DNA from: Flavobacterium fluviale
Lineage (GTDB): Bacteria > Bacteroidota > Bacteroidia > Flavobacteriales > Flavobacteriaceae
Direction of reading: 5' to 3'
Length of the DNA stretch: 64,000 nt
Assembly (NCBI RefSeq): GCF_003312915.1
Contig: NZ_CP030261.1
Span: 2,170,001 to 2,234,000, forward strand
Shown: positions 35,571-46,600 of the stretch, in pieces
Position numbering within the stretch: position 1 is the stretch's first letter
Layout of the letters: every line of letters starts with the position of its first letter
The notes under the pieces: generated by a model
Told to the model about the DNA's origin: nothing
Databases searched by the model: none
What the model saw: the letters and a program-made list of their open reading frames with translations, nothing else
Made by a program: the position numbers and the translations under genes

Positions 35571-36412
35571 TATTTTTTGGCTTTATCTTTCTTTTTGAAA
35601 ATATTTTTTAAAAATCTCTCTATTTTTGAATCTTTCTTAGGTTCATTTTTAGCTTTTTCTTTTGCAGCTTTTCTGGCTTCTTTATCTGCTTCTCTTTTGG
35701 CTTTTTTATCAGCAGCAACTAATTCTCTATCTTTTTTAGCTTTTTCCTTAGCTTGTGTTTTCTCTTCTTTTGCTTTTGCTTTGTATGATTTTAATTTTAG
35801 AGCATCTGAAGTAGCCTCAAGCTCTTTTTGAGATTCTTTAGTATTTTCTGCTTTAATGTTTTCTTGTTTAAGTCTATACTTCTCCGATTTGGTAAATACT
35901 TCTTTTTTCTTAACAATTACGCCTTTTCTATAGGTAATAACTTCTTGTGTTTCTGCATTTGTCCATTTACCAGTTTTTAAGTTTGAAGAGTATTTGCCGT
36001 TTTCAACCAGATTACCGATTTCGTCATATCTAAAAAACTTACCTGCACGCAGACCATTACTATAGTGAAGAATTGATTCAAGAATTCCGTTTTTATGCCA
36101 AGTTTTCCATTCGCCAACACGAAGTCCGTTTTTAAACTGGCCTTGCTCTGCCAGCTGATTGCTATGGTACATTTTGGTAAACTTATCATTTAATAATTCA
36201 CCGGCAATTCCGCCTTGGGCTTCATGAATAAGTCCGCCCTTAAACCAGAAATAAGTTTTAGCTGTTTTAGGATTAATCTTTTTATCTGTAGTGTAAAACT
36301 CATATCTAAAATCTTTATCAGAAATCCTTTTGATCATATAAGGATCGCCAAAAGAGAGTAGGGTAAGAGTAAAAATAATAAGAGTATAACGTGGTATTGT
36401 TAATGTTTTCAA
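35570..36412 (-). CDS. Exported MORN/YwqK-like repeat protein with lysine-rich tail
   Basis: This 280-residue protein has a hydrophobic N-terminal signal (YTLIIFTLTLLSFG). Residues about 70-165 hold four MORN-type repeats (QGQFKNGLRVGEWKTWHKNG, GLRAGKFFRYDEIGNLVENG, SSNLKTGKWTN), as in YwqK-family proteins. The last 110 residues are a very Lys/Ala/Glu-rich, probably coiled-coil tail ending in KKDKAKK. It is the first gene of the secretion operon and shares a 1-bp overlap with the GspK-like gene. No function in the machine is known to me. The basic tail could bind a polyanion or membrane surface. Confidence 0.75.
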   Translation of the reverse strand: MKTLTIPRYTLIIFTLTLLSFGDPYMIKRISDKDFRYEFYTTDKKINPKTAKTYFWFKGGLIHEAQGGIAGELLNDKFTKMYHSNQLAEQGQFKNGLRVGEWKTWHKNGILESILHYSNGLRAGKFFRYDEIGNLVENGKYSSNLKTGKWTNAETQEVITYRKGVIVKKKEVFTKSEKYRLKQENIKAENTKESQKELEATSDALKLKSYKAKAKEEKTQAKEKAKKDRELVAADKKAKREADKEARKAAKEKAKNEPKKDSKIERFLKNIFKKKDKAKK

Positions 36413-36568
36413 GGGGCCGCTTTTATTTTTTAAACGGGGGCAATTTAGTTTTTTTTGTAAGAATACAAAAATAAATTCTCTGTTCGATAAAAGTTTTTTT
36501 TAAGAGAAAATTTGTAGGTAAATTTTAGGTATAAAATATGTAAATGTACAGTAATAAATCGCGCGAGT

Positions 36569-36586
36569 AACTTACGATTATAAGTT
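36569..36586. promoter_or_regulatory. Perfect dyad AACTTA-N6-TAAGTT, candidate operator
   Basis: The two 6-bp half-sites are exact reverse complements around CGATTA. The dyad is located between the two divergent operons, about 157 bp upstream of the secretion operon start and 193 bp upstream of the -33 element of the other. No known regulator is assigned. Confidence 0.4.
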
Positions 36587-36778
36587 TTTACATGTTATTT
36601 ATTTATGTTAAAATTATGTTAATTTGTGTTTTTTGTATTTTTTTACGGAAAGCCGTAGGTACCCTATTCTAAATCTTGATATATTATTTTTTTGATAATG
36701 GTTTTAATGGTTATATTTCTGTAAAATAATTATTTTAATGATAATTTGGTATTTCTTTATTTGCAAAATGTTTTTTTG

Positions 36779-36808
36779 TTGAAAAATTCATAATTAATTC
36801 TACATTTG
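36779..36808 (+). promoter_or_regulatory. Promoter of the RHS surface operon
   Basis: TTG at 36779-36781, a spacer of exactly 19 nt, and TACATTTG at 36801-36808 match the Bacteroidota housekeeping promoter consensus TTG-N19-TAnnTTTG in full. Transcription would start near 36814, about 22 nt before the ATG at 36836. Confidence 0.8.
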
Positions 36809-36835
36809 CCTCACCAAAAACAAACTAACATATTT

Positions 36836-37339
36836 ATGCCCCAACATAAATTCACCATTCAGCGTGTAATTAATGTAGTGTTAATATGCGCACTAATTAT
36901 TTTACTATTTTTTCAATTTTTTCGTCAAAACACGAAAGTCGTGTATATTGACTCAGCAAAACTATTTGAAGGTTTTGCGATGACTAAAGAAATGAAAAGA
37001 GTAGGAGAAAAAGAATTCAATTCTCGCAAATCAGCGCTAGATTCACTTTATTCTTTCTTACAAAATCCGTCAGTTACTGCTGTTCAAAAAGAACAGTTAA
37101 TGGAGGATTTTATTAGAAAAAAAGATGAGTTTGAAAAGTTCAATCAGAGCTATCCACAAGAGCAAACTTCAAAAATCTGGTCGCGAATTAAAAGTTACAC
37201 TTCAGAATTTTCAAAAGACAAAAAATATCAGCTTGTAATAGGTTCAGATAACCAACAGATGGTTCTTTTTGCCGATGAAAAAATTGATGTTACAGATGAA
37301 CTTCTTACTTATTTAAATAAAAAGTATGAAGGGATATAG
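36836..37339 (+). CDS. Membrane-anchored OmpH/Skp-like periplasmic chaperone
   Basis: The start ATG at 36836 lies downstream of the promoter; an upstream TTG start would lie inside the -7 element. The 167-residue protein has one N-terminal membrane helix (VINVVLICALIILLFFQFF) that is probably not cleaved. It then shows the OmpH/Skp layout: a first strand VVYIDSAKLFEGFAMTKEM, long charged helices (about 50-115), and a final strand YQLVIGSDNQQMVLFADEKIDVTDELL. Skp proteins keep outer membrane proteins soluble in the periplasm. As the first gene of an operon for very large secreted proteins, a dedicated chaperone role is a reasonable inference. It overlaps the next gene by 14 bp. Confidence 0.75.
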   Translation: MPQHKFTIQRVINVVLICALIILLFFQFFRQNTKVVYIDSAKLFEGFAMTKEMKRVGEKEFNSRKSALDSLYSFLQNPSVTAVQKEQLMEDFIRKKDEFEKFNQSYPQEQTSKIWSRIKSYTSEFSKDKKYQLVIGSDNQQMVLFADEKIDVTDELLTYLNKKYEGI

Positions 37340-37925
37340 CTGTATAATCTTTATTTTATTTCTATCTCTTCTAACTTCCTGTAAAAAAGAAGAGAATCCA
37401 AATCATGATTCTGAAATTAGAGATCGTTACTTTAATTTAGAAAAAATTGGCTGGAAATCAAGATCTTATACTCAAGTAGTAGATGATATTGGTTTTACAG
37501 CAATTGAAGTTCCTATTCAATACTTTTTGCTGAAATCTCAAGGAATAGAAAATCTCTCTCATATAGATTCTCTTTATGAAGAGAATAAAAGAGAGCGTGT
37601 TATTGAATTTATTTTTCAGCAAGATGAAGAGAAGGATCTTCTTAATCAAGATTTCACAGGGCTTGATTATACAAATTCGGTTAAATACATGTCGTTTGGT
37701 CTTGATAAAGATTTCTACGTAGTAACGTCAAAAAAAGATACAATATTGTGCTCAGGTGTAAATTATGAGCGTAATTATAAAATAGCCCCTTTTCAAAAAG
37801 TGCTCTTGTTTTTTTCAGGGATTGATCCTAATGATAAAATCCAGCTGATTTACAACGATTATCTTTTTAAAAAGGGAACATTGAAATTTAAATTTAAAGA
37901 TCCTTTTACCCCAGTAGCATTATGA
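37326..37925 (+). CDS. Small lipoprotein of unknown function in the RHS operon
   Basis: This 199-residue lipoprotein has lipobox LLTSC (Cys19) followed by KKEE. I recognise no family. The mature part is a mixed alpha/beta domain (GFTAIEVPIQYFLLKSQGIENLSHIDSLYEENK) with a beta-rich C-terminal half (YMSFGLDKDFYVVTSKKDTILCSG). The Lys after Cys would suggest the periplasmic face of a membrane. It overlaps the previous gene by 14 bp and the next one by 4 bp (ATGA), so the three are translationally coupled. Immunity or assembly factor for the RHS proteins are possibilities without direct evidence. Confidence 0.7.
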   Translation: MKGYSCIIFILFLSLLTSCKKEENPNHDSEIRDRYFNLEKIGWKSRSYTQVVDDIGFTAIEVPIQYFLLKSQGIENLSHIDSLYEENKRERVIEFIFQQDEEKDLLNQDFTGLDYTNSVKYMSFGLDKDFYVVTSKKDTILCSGVNYERNYKIAPFQKVLLFFSGIDPNDKIQLIYNDYLFKKGTLKFKFKDPFTPVAL

Positions 37926-40900
37926 TCCAACAAATGAAAATAAGTAAGTTTAAAAAAATAGTTGCTATTTATTTAGCTATGATGATTCTGTTGGAGACAC
38001 TTCAGCCTATGCAAATGTATGCATTGACTGGAGGACCGTCTCAGCCTGAATTTGAATCATTTACACCAATAGGAACATCAGATATGGTTGACCTTGCAAG
38101 TGGTGATTTTAATTATAATATTCCAATTATGGATGTAGGGGGTTATCCGCTTAATTTGGCGTATAATTCGGGAGTTGGTATGGACCAAGAAGCCTCTTGG
38201 GTAGGTCTAGGATGGGATTTGAACGTGGGGCAAATTTCAAGACAACTTCGTGGTTTACCAGATGATTTTGATGGAGACGAAATGATATACGAAAACAGCA
38301 TGAAACCTAATGTAACAGTAGGATCAAGCGCAAATGTTTTTCTTACGGCTTTTGGTATGAAAGAAGCCAAAGCAAGCTTTGGTATTGGTGTTAAGTATAA
38401 TAATTATGATGGACTTGGTGTTGCTGCTAATGGGGGGTTTTCTTATCAAATCAGCAATAATCTTAGTGTTGGTGTAAACCTTGAATCGTCAGCTTCAGAA
38501 GGAGTATCGGTTTCTCCAAATGCGTCTTTTTCACAAAAATTTAAAGCTTCAAGTAATACAGATGTTAGTGTTGGAGTAAACACAGGAGTTACTTATAATA
38601 GTAGAAAAGGAGTTGAAAGTGTGACTTTAGGAGCTTCAGCTAGTACAAAAGCTACTCATACTGTAACTAAAACCAATGAAGATGGTTCGACTACCACGTC
38701 TAAACAGGAGAGTAGTTCTACTCTAGGTGGTGCCTCGGGTTCATTGTCAATGAATAATGCTTCCTATTCTCCAACTAAGCGTGTGGGGATGGTTTCTTCA
38801 AACGTTATGTTTAGTGCGAATGTTGAAGGTGAAGTATGGGGCGTTGAAGGCGGAGGAAAGTTTTCTGGTTATAGAACTTCTCAAGGCATTAAAGACTCTG
38901 AGAAAAGAAAGGTAGAAAAAGCGTATGGTTTTGAAAATACATACAATGCGCCACGATCTGCAGTTTTAGATTTTAATAGAGAAAAAGACAGAACAGTCAA
39001 TAAAAATACTACTTCACTGCCTATTACAAATAATACTTATGATGTTTATAGTATTCAGGGACAGGGGATTTCAGGTATGTATCGTCCGTATAAATCTCAA
39101 GTTGGATACGTATATGACAACGAAACAAACGATGATAGTGCGGGAGGTTCACTTGGTTTAGAATTTGGTGCTGGTGGAGGTGTCCATTTTGGTGTTGACG
39201 TATCTGTAACAATAGGTGATAGTCGTAGCGCGTTATGGTCAAGTTCTAATCCAGCTTTAGGGAGATTTAAAGAAAAAAAGTCTAATAATAGACCAGATTA
39301 CGAAAAAGTATTTTTTAAAAATATTGGAGGATTTCATACTGATAAAGAAATAGCTTTATTTGAGAATCAATTAGGCGGATACCAGCCAATTAAGCTGAAT
39401 ATTGAAGGAGGCGGCTTTGATAGAAAGACAAGTTTAAATTATTCAACAAATAAAAATGTTATTGGTAATACTGGTCAGGTTGCAAGAGTAACAAGATTAG
39501 CAAGAAATCAAACCATAGAAAAACTGACTAAAAAAGAAGCTGAAAATTTTGGATTCACTAAAAGATTTAACGAATATTCAAAAGATAACCACACTGCTGA
39601 GATTAAAATTACAAAAGAAGGTGGCGACCGCTACATTTACGGTATGGCAGCGTATAATAGTGTGAAAAAGGAAACAACATTTGATGTTAGTGAAGCGAAT
39701 CAATATAGACTTGCAGGTGCTAAAAGTGGATTAATCGGGTACAACCCTGGTGTTGATAATTCGCCAAAAAATTCTAAAGGGGGAGATGAGTATTTCAATA
39801 GAGTGACTACTCCAGCTTATGCTCATACATATTTGTTAACTTCAGTATTGTCTTCAGATTACCAAGATATTAGTAATAATGGCCCATCAGATGATGATTT
39901 AGGAACGTATACTAATTTTGAGTATGAGAATAAATATGCTGATAAAGGGCATAACTATAGATGGAGAGTTCCATTTGAACAAAATCAAGCCAATTTTGAT
40001 GAAGGTCTGCGTTCAAGTAAAAAGGATAATAAAGCCAATTACTTGTATGGAGAGAAAGAATTATTATACATCAAAAAAATTGTGACCAAAACGCATGTTG
40101 CCATTTTCCACCTTTCAGAAAGAAAAGATGCTTTTGGAGTTAAAGATGAGAATGGAGGATTGGATGATAAATCTCCAACTTATAAATTGGATAAAATTTC
40201 ATTGTATTCAAAACCAGAATATCTTGCTAATGGAGATGCAGCAACTCCTATTAAAGAAGCGCATTTTAAATACAGTTACCGTTTATGTCAAGGAGTTGAT
40301 AATAACATAAACAAAGGGAAAACAGGGGAAGGCATTGATGGACAAAAAGGAAAATTGACTTTAGAGAAAGTTTATTTTACCTATAAAAATTCAAAAATGG
40401 GAGAATATACTCCTTATGTTTTTAATTATGCCTCAGAATTTGAAATTAATACTTCAGGCTATAATTTATCGACAGATACTACTAATAACCCAGATTATGA
40501 TATGAAAGCTTATGATGTTTGGGGAAATTATAAAAAAGTTGATGGTAATGTTGGTCTAGGTACTATGAGTGCTCTGTCAAATGCTGAATATGGATATGTT
40601 GACCAAAAGAATGAAGAAACAGCAGATAAAAATGCATCTGTCTGGCTGTTAAAGTCGATTCATTTGCCATCTGGTGGTATTATGGAACTAAATTATGAAT
40701 CTGATGATTACAGTAAAGTGCAAAACAAGGATGTAATGCAGATGTTTAAAGTAGTGGGAAGCGGAAGCAAAGCCGAATTTACTGCTTCAAACATTAATGA
40801 TTCTGCAACTCCCGGTAAAAAAGATTTAGGCGATTACATTTATGTAGAGTTAGATCATAAAATAAGTGATGGAGGTAATGCTTCTGTTGCTGAAACTTTC

Positions 40901-43630
40901 TATAATAAATATTTGAAGACTATAGGAGATGTAGATAACCCTATTTACTTTAGGTTCTTACTTAACATGGTAAATCCAGATCCAAAACCAGGTATCAATG
41001 AGACAGATAAGTACGATTATGTAACCGGTTATATGACTTTAAGCAAAAAGCTAGAAGATTATGCTTTTAATGAGTTTAATGGGAAGCAATATGTTGCTAT
41101 TCCTCTTACAAAAGCTAGAAAAGAAGATGGTTTTAACGGTAATAAGGAAGTAAATCCAATATCTAAAGCGGGCTGGGGATTTGGTCGAAAGAATTTAAAT
41201 AGATTGGTTTATAGCTTAAATAATGAGGAAGATACAAAGGATCTTAAAGGAATTATTACAGAATTGGTAGGCTGGTTGCCAACATTGCTTGATATTTTTG
41301 AAAGTCCAAATAAGATATTAGAAGAAAATGGTATTGCGAGTAATTTTATTGCTGGTAAATCGTGGGTTAGACTACATCATCCAGATAGTAAAAAGTTAGG
41401 AGGAGGAAGCAGGGTTAAGGACATAAAGATTCATGACCAATGGGATGTTATGACCAGAAATAAAAATTCTGATCTATATAAACAATCTTATGGACAGGAA
41501 TATTCATATAATATGGTTGATAAAGATGGTAATCCTACTAGTAAATCTTCTGGGGTTGCAACTTATGAGCCCTTAGGATCAAAAGAAAACCCGTTTGTAA
41601 AACCTGCTTATGACAAAAATGAGCCTGAATTATTATTAGGCCCTGAGTCTGATAATTACGTAGAAGAACCATTTGGAGAATCATTTTTTCCTTCGCCAAA
41701 GGTTACTTATAGCCGTGTAACGGTAAAGAATTTGGACAGAAAAAATGATAAAGATCCTTCATATGGAACAGTTGTAAAAAAACATGCTACAGGAAATGTC
41801 GTGACAGAATTTTATACTTCTAATGATTTTCCAACAATAGTAGATAGAACAGTAATGTCTGGAGGGCACAAATCTTCAGGTGTTTTGGCAAATTTGATTA
41901 ATTTAAATGTTAAAGACCATCTGACAATGTCACAAGGTTATTCTATTCATACTAATGATATGGATGGGAAAATGAAAAGCCAGCGTGTATATGGAGAGGG
42001 GCAGACAAGAGCTATATCTGGGGTTGACTACAATTATAATATTGTCTCAAATTCAGAAAGTAAAAATATAGGATTGTTAAATAATTATATTCAGACCGTA
42101 GATTCAAAAGGAAAGATTGAAACTAAGCTTGTCGGGGTCGATTATGATGTAATAAATGATTTTAGAGAAAACAAAACGATTACTTCAACAGATGGTGTAG
42201 CGGTCAATGTTGCTACCCTGCCATTTACTCTTATTGTTATCGTGGTGCCAACCATTATTCCTGCTCGTTCTAAGCATGAAACGCAACTTCGTACAGCAGT
42301 TACTACAAAAGTAATCCATACATCTGCAATACTTTCTGAGACTGTTGCTTATGATTTAGGTTCGGAAGTGTCGACTAAAAATCTTGCTTGGGATGCTGAA
42401 ACAGGTGATGTATTATTAAAAGAAACGGTTAATGAGTATAAGGATAAATATTATACGTTCAATTTCCCAGCATATTGGAGTTATGACGGAATGAGTCAAG
42501 CGGCAAAGAATGCTGGATTGGAATATAATGTTTTAAAAACGGGTAATAATCAGTATCAATTTGATCAATCTAAAGGAATTGTTGCGGCATCTGATTACCT
42601 AATCAATGGAGATGAAGTTTGGTTAAGTGGAAAGGCTCCAAATAAAAAAGAAGGAGAAGAGGATGTGTTAAGTGCTCTAAAAGGATGGGTAGTAAATGTT
42701 AATGGTTCTAGTTTTCAGTTAATAGATAATAGAGGAGTTCTTATTAAAGGCGATGTTGTAACGACTGGAAAAATAAAAATAATTCGTTCTGGACACCGTA
42801 ATATGCAGATGGCTTCTATGGCTAATGTTACGTCTATGCGAAATCCTTTATATAATTATGATGTAAACAATAAAATTACGGGACCAAAAGACATTCTTGG
42901 GGAATCGCCATTCTTAGCTAGTAGTCCAATTGATAGAATTGTAAATGCTGCTGCTATTGAATATAGCAACGAATGGCCTTCTCAATGTGAATGTAATTTA
43001 CCAAAAATGACTTTTGTCGATGGTAAATTGAAATTTGGTTATGAAACAGAAACAGGAAATGAGGATATGGATGATGTTATTAAACGTTCGTATAATCCGT
43101 ATTTGTATAATGTACTTGGAAATTGGAGAGCCAATAAATCGTATGCATATCTAACAGGTAGAAACTATACAATTGATCCTACACCTCGTAAAACTGGATA
43201 CTTTACTGATTTCTCTCCATTTTATGTCTTTAAAGAGAATATTTGGAAAATTACAGCAGGAGAGGAATTTAAAAAATGGACTTTCGCTTCTCAGGTTACT
43301 CAATTTAGCCCGTATGGTCAAGAGGTCGAAAATAAAGACGCTTTAAATCGTTATTCAGCAGCCTTGTATGGATATAATAACCGTTTTCCTGTTGCAGTAG
43401 GCTCTAATACTAAATACAGTGAATTGGCTTCTGATGGATTTGAAGATTACGATTTGGCAAACTGCGGTATTTCTTCTCATTTTGACTTTCAAGGCCAATT
43501 AAAATTAAATGAAGTTAGTGTTTCAAACAAGCATTCTCATACAGGAAGAAAGAGTTTAAAAATAGAACCAAATAAAAAAGCAGTTGTAAAAAAACAAGTT
43601 GTGACTTGTAAACCAAAAAGTGCTAACTAA
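37922..43630 (+). CDS. Large RHS-associated exported protein with SpvB-like N-terminus
   Basis: This 1902-residue protein starts at the ATGA overlap. It has a signal sequence (IVAIYLAMMILLETLQPMQMYA), then the segment IGTSDMVDLASGDFNYNIPIMDVGGYPLNLAYNSG with ASWVGLGWDLNVGQISRQLRGLPDDF. That start is typical of very large Bacteroidota RHS-type proteins and resembles the SpvB/TcdB-type module of toxin complexes. Long beta-rich stretches follow. The end, DGFEDYDLANC...HTGRKSLKIEPNKKAVVKKQVVTCKPKSAN, stops where related proteins normally continue into further domains. No T9SS C-terminal domain is seen. It is probably a surface or shell component working with the giant RHS protein at the operon end (inference). 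Confidence 0.8.
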   Translation: MIQQMKISKFKKIVAIYLAMMILLETLQPMQMYALTGGPSQPEFESFTPIGTSDMVDLASGDFNYNIPIMDVGGYPLNLAYNSGVGMDQEASWVGLGWDLNVGQISRQLRGLPDDFDGDEMIYENSMKPNVTVGSSANVFLTAFGMKEAKASFGIGVKYNNYDGLGVAANGGFSYQISNNLSVGVNLESSASEGVSVSPNASFSQKFKASSNTDVSVGVNTGVTYNSRKGVESVTLGASASTKATHTVTKTNEDGSTTTSKQESSSTLGGASGSLSMNNASYSPTKRVGMVSSNVMFSANVEGEVWGVEGGGKFSGYRTSQGIKDSEKRKVEKAYGFENTYNAPRSAVLDFNREKDRTVNKNTTSLPITNNTYDVYSIQGQGISGMYRPYKSQVGYVYDNETNDDSAGGSLGLEFGAGGGVHFGVDVSVTIGDSRSALWSSSNPALGRFKEKKSNNRPDYEKVFFKNIGGFHTDKEIALFENQLGGYQPIKLNIEGGGFDRKTSLNYSTNKNVIGNTGQVARVTRLARNQTIEKLTKKEAENFGFTKRFNEYSKDNHTAEIKITKEGGDRYIYGMAAYNSVKKETTFDVSEANQYRLAGAKSGLIGYNPGVDNSPKNSKGGDEYFNRVTTPAYAHTYLLTSVLSSDYQDISNNGPSDDDLGTYTNFEYENKYADKGHNYRWRVPFEQNQANFDEGLRSSKKDNKANYLYGEKELLYIKKIVTKTHVAIFHLSERKDAFGVKDENGGLDDKSPTYKLDKISLYSKPEYLANGDAATPIKEAHFKYSYRLCQGVDNNINKGKTGEGIDGQKGKLTLEKVYFTYKNSKMGEYTPYVFNYASEFEINTSGYNLSTDTTNNPDYDMKAYDVWGNYKKVDGNVGLGTMSALSNAEYGYVDQKNEETADKNASVWLLKSIHLPSGGIMELNYESDDYSKVQNKDVMQMFKVVGSGSKAEFTASNINDSATPGKKDLGDYIYVELDHKISDGGNASVAETFYNKYLKTIGDVDNPIYFRFLLNMVNPDPKPGINETDKYDYVTGYMTLSKKLEDYAFNEFNGKQYVAIPLTKARKEDGFNGNKEVNPISKAGWGFGRKNLNRLVYSLNNEEDTKDLKGIITELVGWLPTLLDIFESPNKILEENGIASNFIAGKSWVRLHHPDSKKLGGGSRVKDIKIHDQWDVMTRNKNSDLYKQSYGQEYSYNMVDKDGNPTSKSSGVATYEPLGSKENPFVKPAYDKNEPELLLGPESDNYVEEPFGESFFPSPKVTYSRVTVKNLDRKNDKDPSYGTVVKKHATGNVVTEFYTSNDFPTIVDRTVMSGGHKSSGVLANLINLNVKDHLTMSQGYSIHTNDMDGKMKSQRVYGEGQTRAISGVDYNYNIVSNSESKNIGLLNNYIQTVDSKGKIETKLVGVDYDVINDFRENKTITSTDGVAVNVATLPFTLIVIVVPTIIPARSKHETQLRTAVTTKVIHTSAILSETVAYDLGSEVSTKNLAWDAETGDVLLKETVNEYKDKYYTFNFPAYWSYDGMSQAAKNAGLEYNVLKTGNNQYQFDQSKGIVAASDYLINGDEVWLSGKAPNKKEGEEDVLSALKGWVVNVNGSSFQLIDNRGVLIKGDVVTTGKIKIIRSGHRNMQMASMANVTSMRNPLYNYDVNNKITGPKDILGESPFLASSPIDRIVNAAAIEYSNEWPSQCECNLPKMTFVDGKLKFGYETETGNEDMDDVIKRSYNPYLYNVLGNWRANKSYAYLTGRNYTIDPTPRKTGYFTDFSPFYVFKENIWKITAGEEFKKWTFASQVTQFSPYGQEVENKDALNRYSAALYGYNNRFPVAVGSNTKYSELASDGFEDYDLANCGISSHFDFQGQLKLNEVSVSNKHSHTGRKSLKIEPNKKAVVKKQVVTCKPKSAN

Positions 43631-43648
43631 AAACAGAGAATAATTACA

Positions 43649-46600
43649 ATGAAATTATTTCAATCTTACATCTATGTTGTTTTGAGTTTATTTACAGTAA
43701 CAATTTTGTTTTCTCAAAATAACTCAAAATCAACTTCTGTTAATAATGGAAAAAGAAATCCAATTGGAGCTATTATTGGAGGAAATAATACGATCTGTGC
43801 TGGCTCTAAGACACAATTTACTATTGCCAATCATCCAACTCATTCGGGACACACCGGTAAATGGTCAGTTTCTAATAAATTAGTTGCTGCTGTAAATAGT
43901 GATGGGGTCGTTACGGCATTGCAGCCTGGTGTATTTGTCCTAAAATATGATTCTGATGATTCAAATTGCAAAGGTGATAGCCATAGGACGGTGGTTGTAA
44001 AATTGATTCCTAAAGCAAGTGTTATAGGACCAACTTCTATTTGTATAAATGGAACAACAAAGGTATTTCCTCTTTTGGCAGGAACTTGGACAAGCAGTAA
44101 TCCTGCTGTTGCTACAGTAAACAATTTGGGAATCGTAAAAGGTATTTCTTCTGGTTCTGCAACGTTTACTTTTACATCTTTAAATGGTTGTCCATCGGAG
44201 CCGACAGTTCCAGTAACTGTTAGTTCTGGCTCGAATGCAGAGATTGTAGGATCAAGTTCTATCTGTATCAATGAAACAACGACATTGTCACCTTCTACAG
44301 GAGGAACATGGACAAGTAGTAATAAAGGAGTTGCAACAGTAACAAATTCAGGTGTCGTAAAAGGGATTTCTGCTGGTACAGCAACATTTACTTTTACAAA
44401 AACTGGAGGTTGTGCATCTTTACCAAGTCAAGCGGTAAAAGTAAATGCAAATACTGCAGTACGTATAACAGGCGCAAATGTTATTTGTGTAAAAGGAACA
44501 ACAACATTATCTCCAACTTCTGGAGGAACATGGTCAAGCAGTAATTCTAGTGTAGCAACTGTAAGTAATGCAGGAATTGTTACAGGAATAGCTGCAGGAA
44601 AAGCAACATTCGTTTTCACAAAAACTGATGGATGTACTTCTTTACCAACCTCTTCAATAACAATCAATACTTGTCCTCAAGCAATTATTACAGGACCAGA
44701 TAATATATGTGTGAATGGAACCACAACTTTGTCACCCACTACAGGCGGAACGTGGACTAGTAGTAATAGAGCGGTCGCAACTGTAACTAATGCAGGTATT
44801 GTAAAAGGGATTTCGACTGGTACGGTAACTTTTACTTATACAAAAACAGGAAGTTGTTCATCTGTACCAACTCCAGTGTTGACAGTAGGCAATAGTACGC
44901 CAGCTCGTATTACAGGGACGAATTCAATTTGTATAAATGGCACTACAACTTTATCACCAACAACAGGTGGAACGTGGAGCAGCAGTAATACATCTGTTGC
45001 CACAGTGAGTAACGATGGTATTGTTACAGGTATTCGTGCAGGTAGAGCGACCTTTATTTTTACAAAAACTGGAGGTTGTACTTCGCCAGCAACTTCTGCT
45101 GTAACAGTAAATGATTGCCCAGTGGCGGCTATTACAGGCCCTAGTTCGATTTGTATAAATGGAACAACAACATTATCACCAACTACAGGCGGAACTTGGA
45201 CGAGTAGCAATAAAACAATTGCAACAGTTACTAATTCAGGTGTAGTAAAAGGTATTTCTGCAGGAACTGCAAAGTTTACTTTTACCAAAACAGGAAGCTG
45301 TAATTCGTTGGCAACTCCAGCAGTTACAGTTACAACAGCACCAAAGGCTAATATAACAGGTTCTAATTCTATTTGTGTAAATGCAACAACTACATTGTCT
45401 CCAACAAGTGGAGGAACATGGTCTAGTAGTAATCCTGCAGTAGCAACAGTAAATAATAATGGAATTGTAACAGGTATTTCTGCTGGTACTGCAACTTTTA
45501 CTTTTACAGTTACAGGAGGAGGGTGTGTTTCAGCGCCAACTTCTGCAATAACAATTAATGCAAATCCAATAGTAAGTGCAATAACTGGCGGATCAAGTAT
45601 AATTAGTATAGGATCTGCGACTCAATTTTATAACAATACATCTGGTGGAGTTTGGTCTATTGCAAATGGAACAGGAAGTGCAATAATAACAGCTTCTGGA
45701 CTTGTAACAGGCACTGGAATTGGAACAGTAAAAATTAATTATACAGCAGAAAATGGCTATTGTAAAGGAATGGTTTCGCGCGAAATTACTATAAAAGCAG
45801 CTACTGTTTTACCAGCTATTACAGGTCCAGATACAATTTCGATTTCAAAACCATCAACAGCGTTTCAAAATGAAACAGCTGGAGGAGTTTGGAGTATAAA
45901 AAACGGTTCAGGCGCAGCAACAATAACACAAGGCGGAATTGTACAGGGTACTCAGGCAGGAACTGTAGAAGTTGTTTACACTTTTGTTGATTCTTACGGA
46001 GTTACTGTTACGGCCAGCAAAGAAATTACTATAAAAACAGCTACTGTTTTACCAGCTATCACTGGACCTGACACAATTTCGATTTCAAAACCATCAACAG
46101 CGTTTCAAAATGAAACAGCTGGAGGAGTTTGGAGTATAAAAAACGGTTCAGGCGCAGCAACAATAACACAAGGCGGAATTGTTCAGGGTACTCAGGCAGG
46201 AACTGTAGAAGTTGTTTACACTTTTGTTGATTCTTACGGACTTACTGTTACTGCGAGCAAAGAAATTACTATAAAAGCTGCTACTGTTTTACCATCTATC
46301 ACTGGTCCAGATACAATTTCAATTTCAAAACCATCAACAGCGTTTCAAAATGAAACAGCAGGGGGAGTTTGGAGTATAAAAAACGGTTCAGGCGCAGCAA
46401 CAATAACGCAAGGCGGAATTGTTCAGGGAACTCATGCAGGAACTGTAGAAGTTGTTTACACTTTTGTTGATTCTTATGGAGTTACTGTTACTGCGAGCAA
46501 AGAAATTACTATAAAAGCTGCTACTGTTTTACCATCTATCACTGGTCCAGATACAATTTCAATTTCAAAACCATCAACAGCGTTTCAAAATGAAACAGCA

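Larger units (their letters stand above)
36413..36835. promoter_or_regulatory. Divergent control region between the secretion operon and the RHS surface operon
   Basis: This 423-bp AT-rich region has no gene. It holds a complete promoter for the plus-strand operon (listed separately) and a perfect dyad AACTTA-N6-TAAGTT at 36569-36586. It also has a small hairpin ACGG-AAAG-CCGT (about 36651-36662) followed by TAGGTACCC, and on the minus strand a TATTTTTG (plus 36466-36473) matching TAnnTTTG for the secretion operon, without a correctly spaced TTG. A shared regulator acting on both operons is possible. Confidence 0.55.

Noticed and set aside
36806..36835. TTG start for the Skp-like gene
   Set aside because: It lies within the TACATTTG promoter element; the ATG at 36836 gives a proper membrane anchor.
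43840..45288. Long antisense open frames opposite the Ig-like repeat gene
   Set aside because: They arise from the repeated codon pattern of the BIG2 units, have no signal peptide or family match, and oppose a clear protein.
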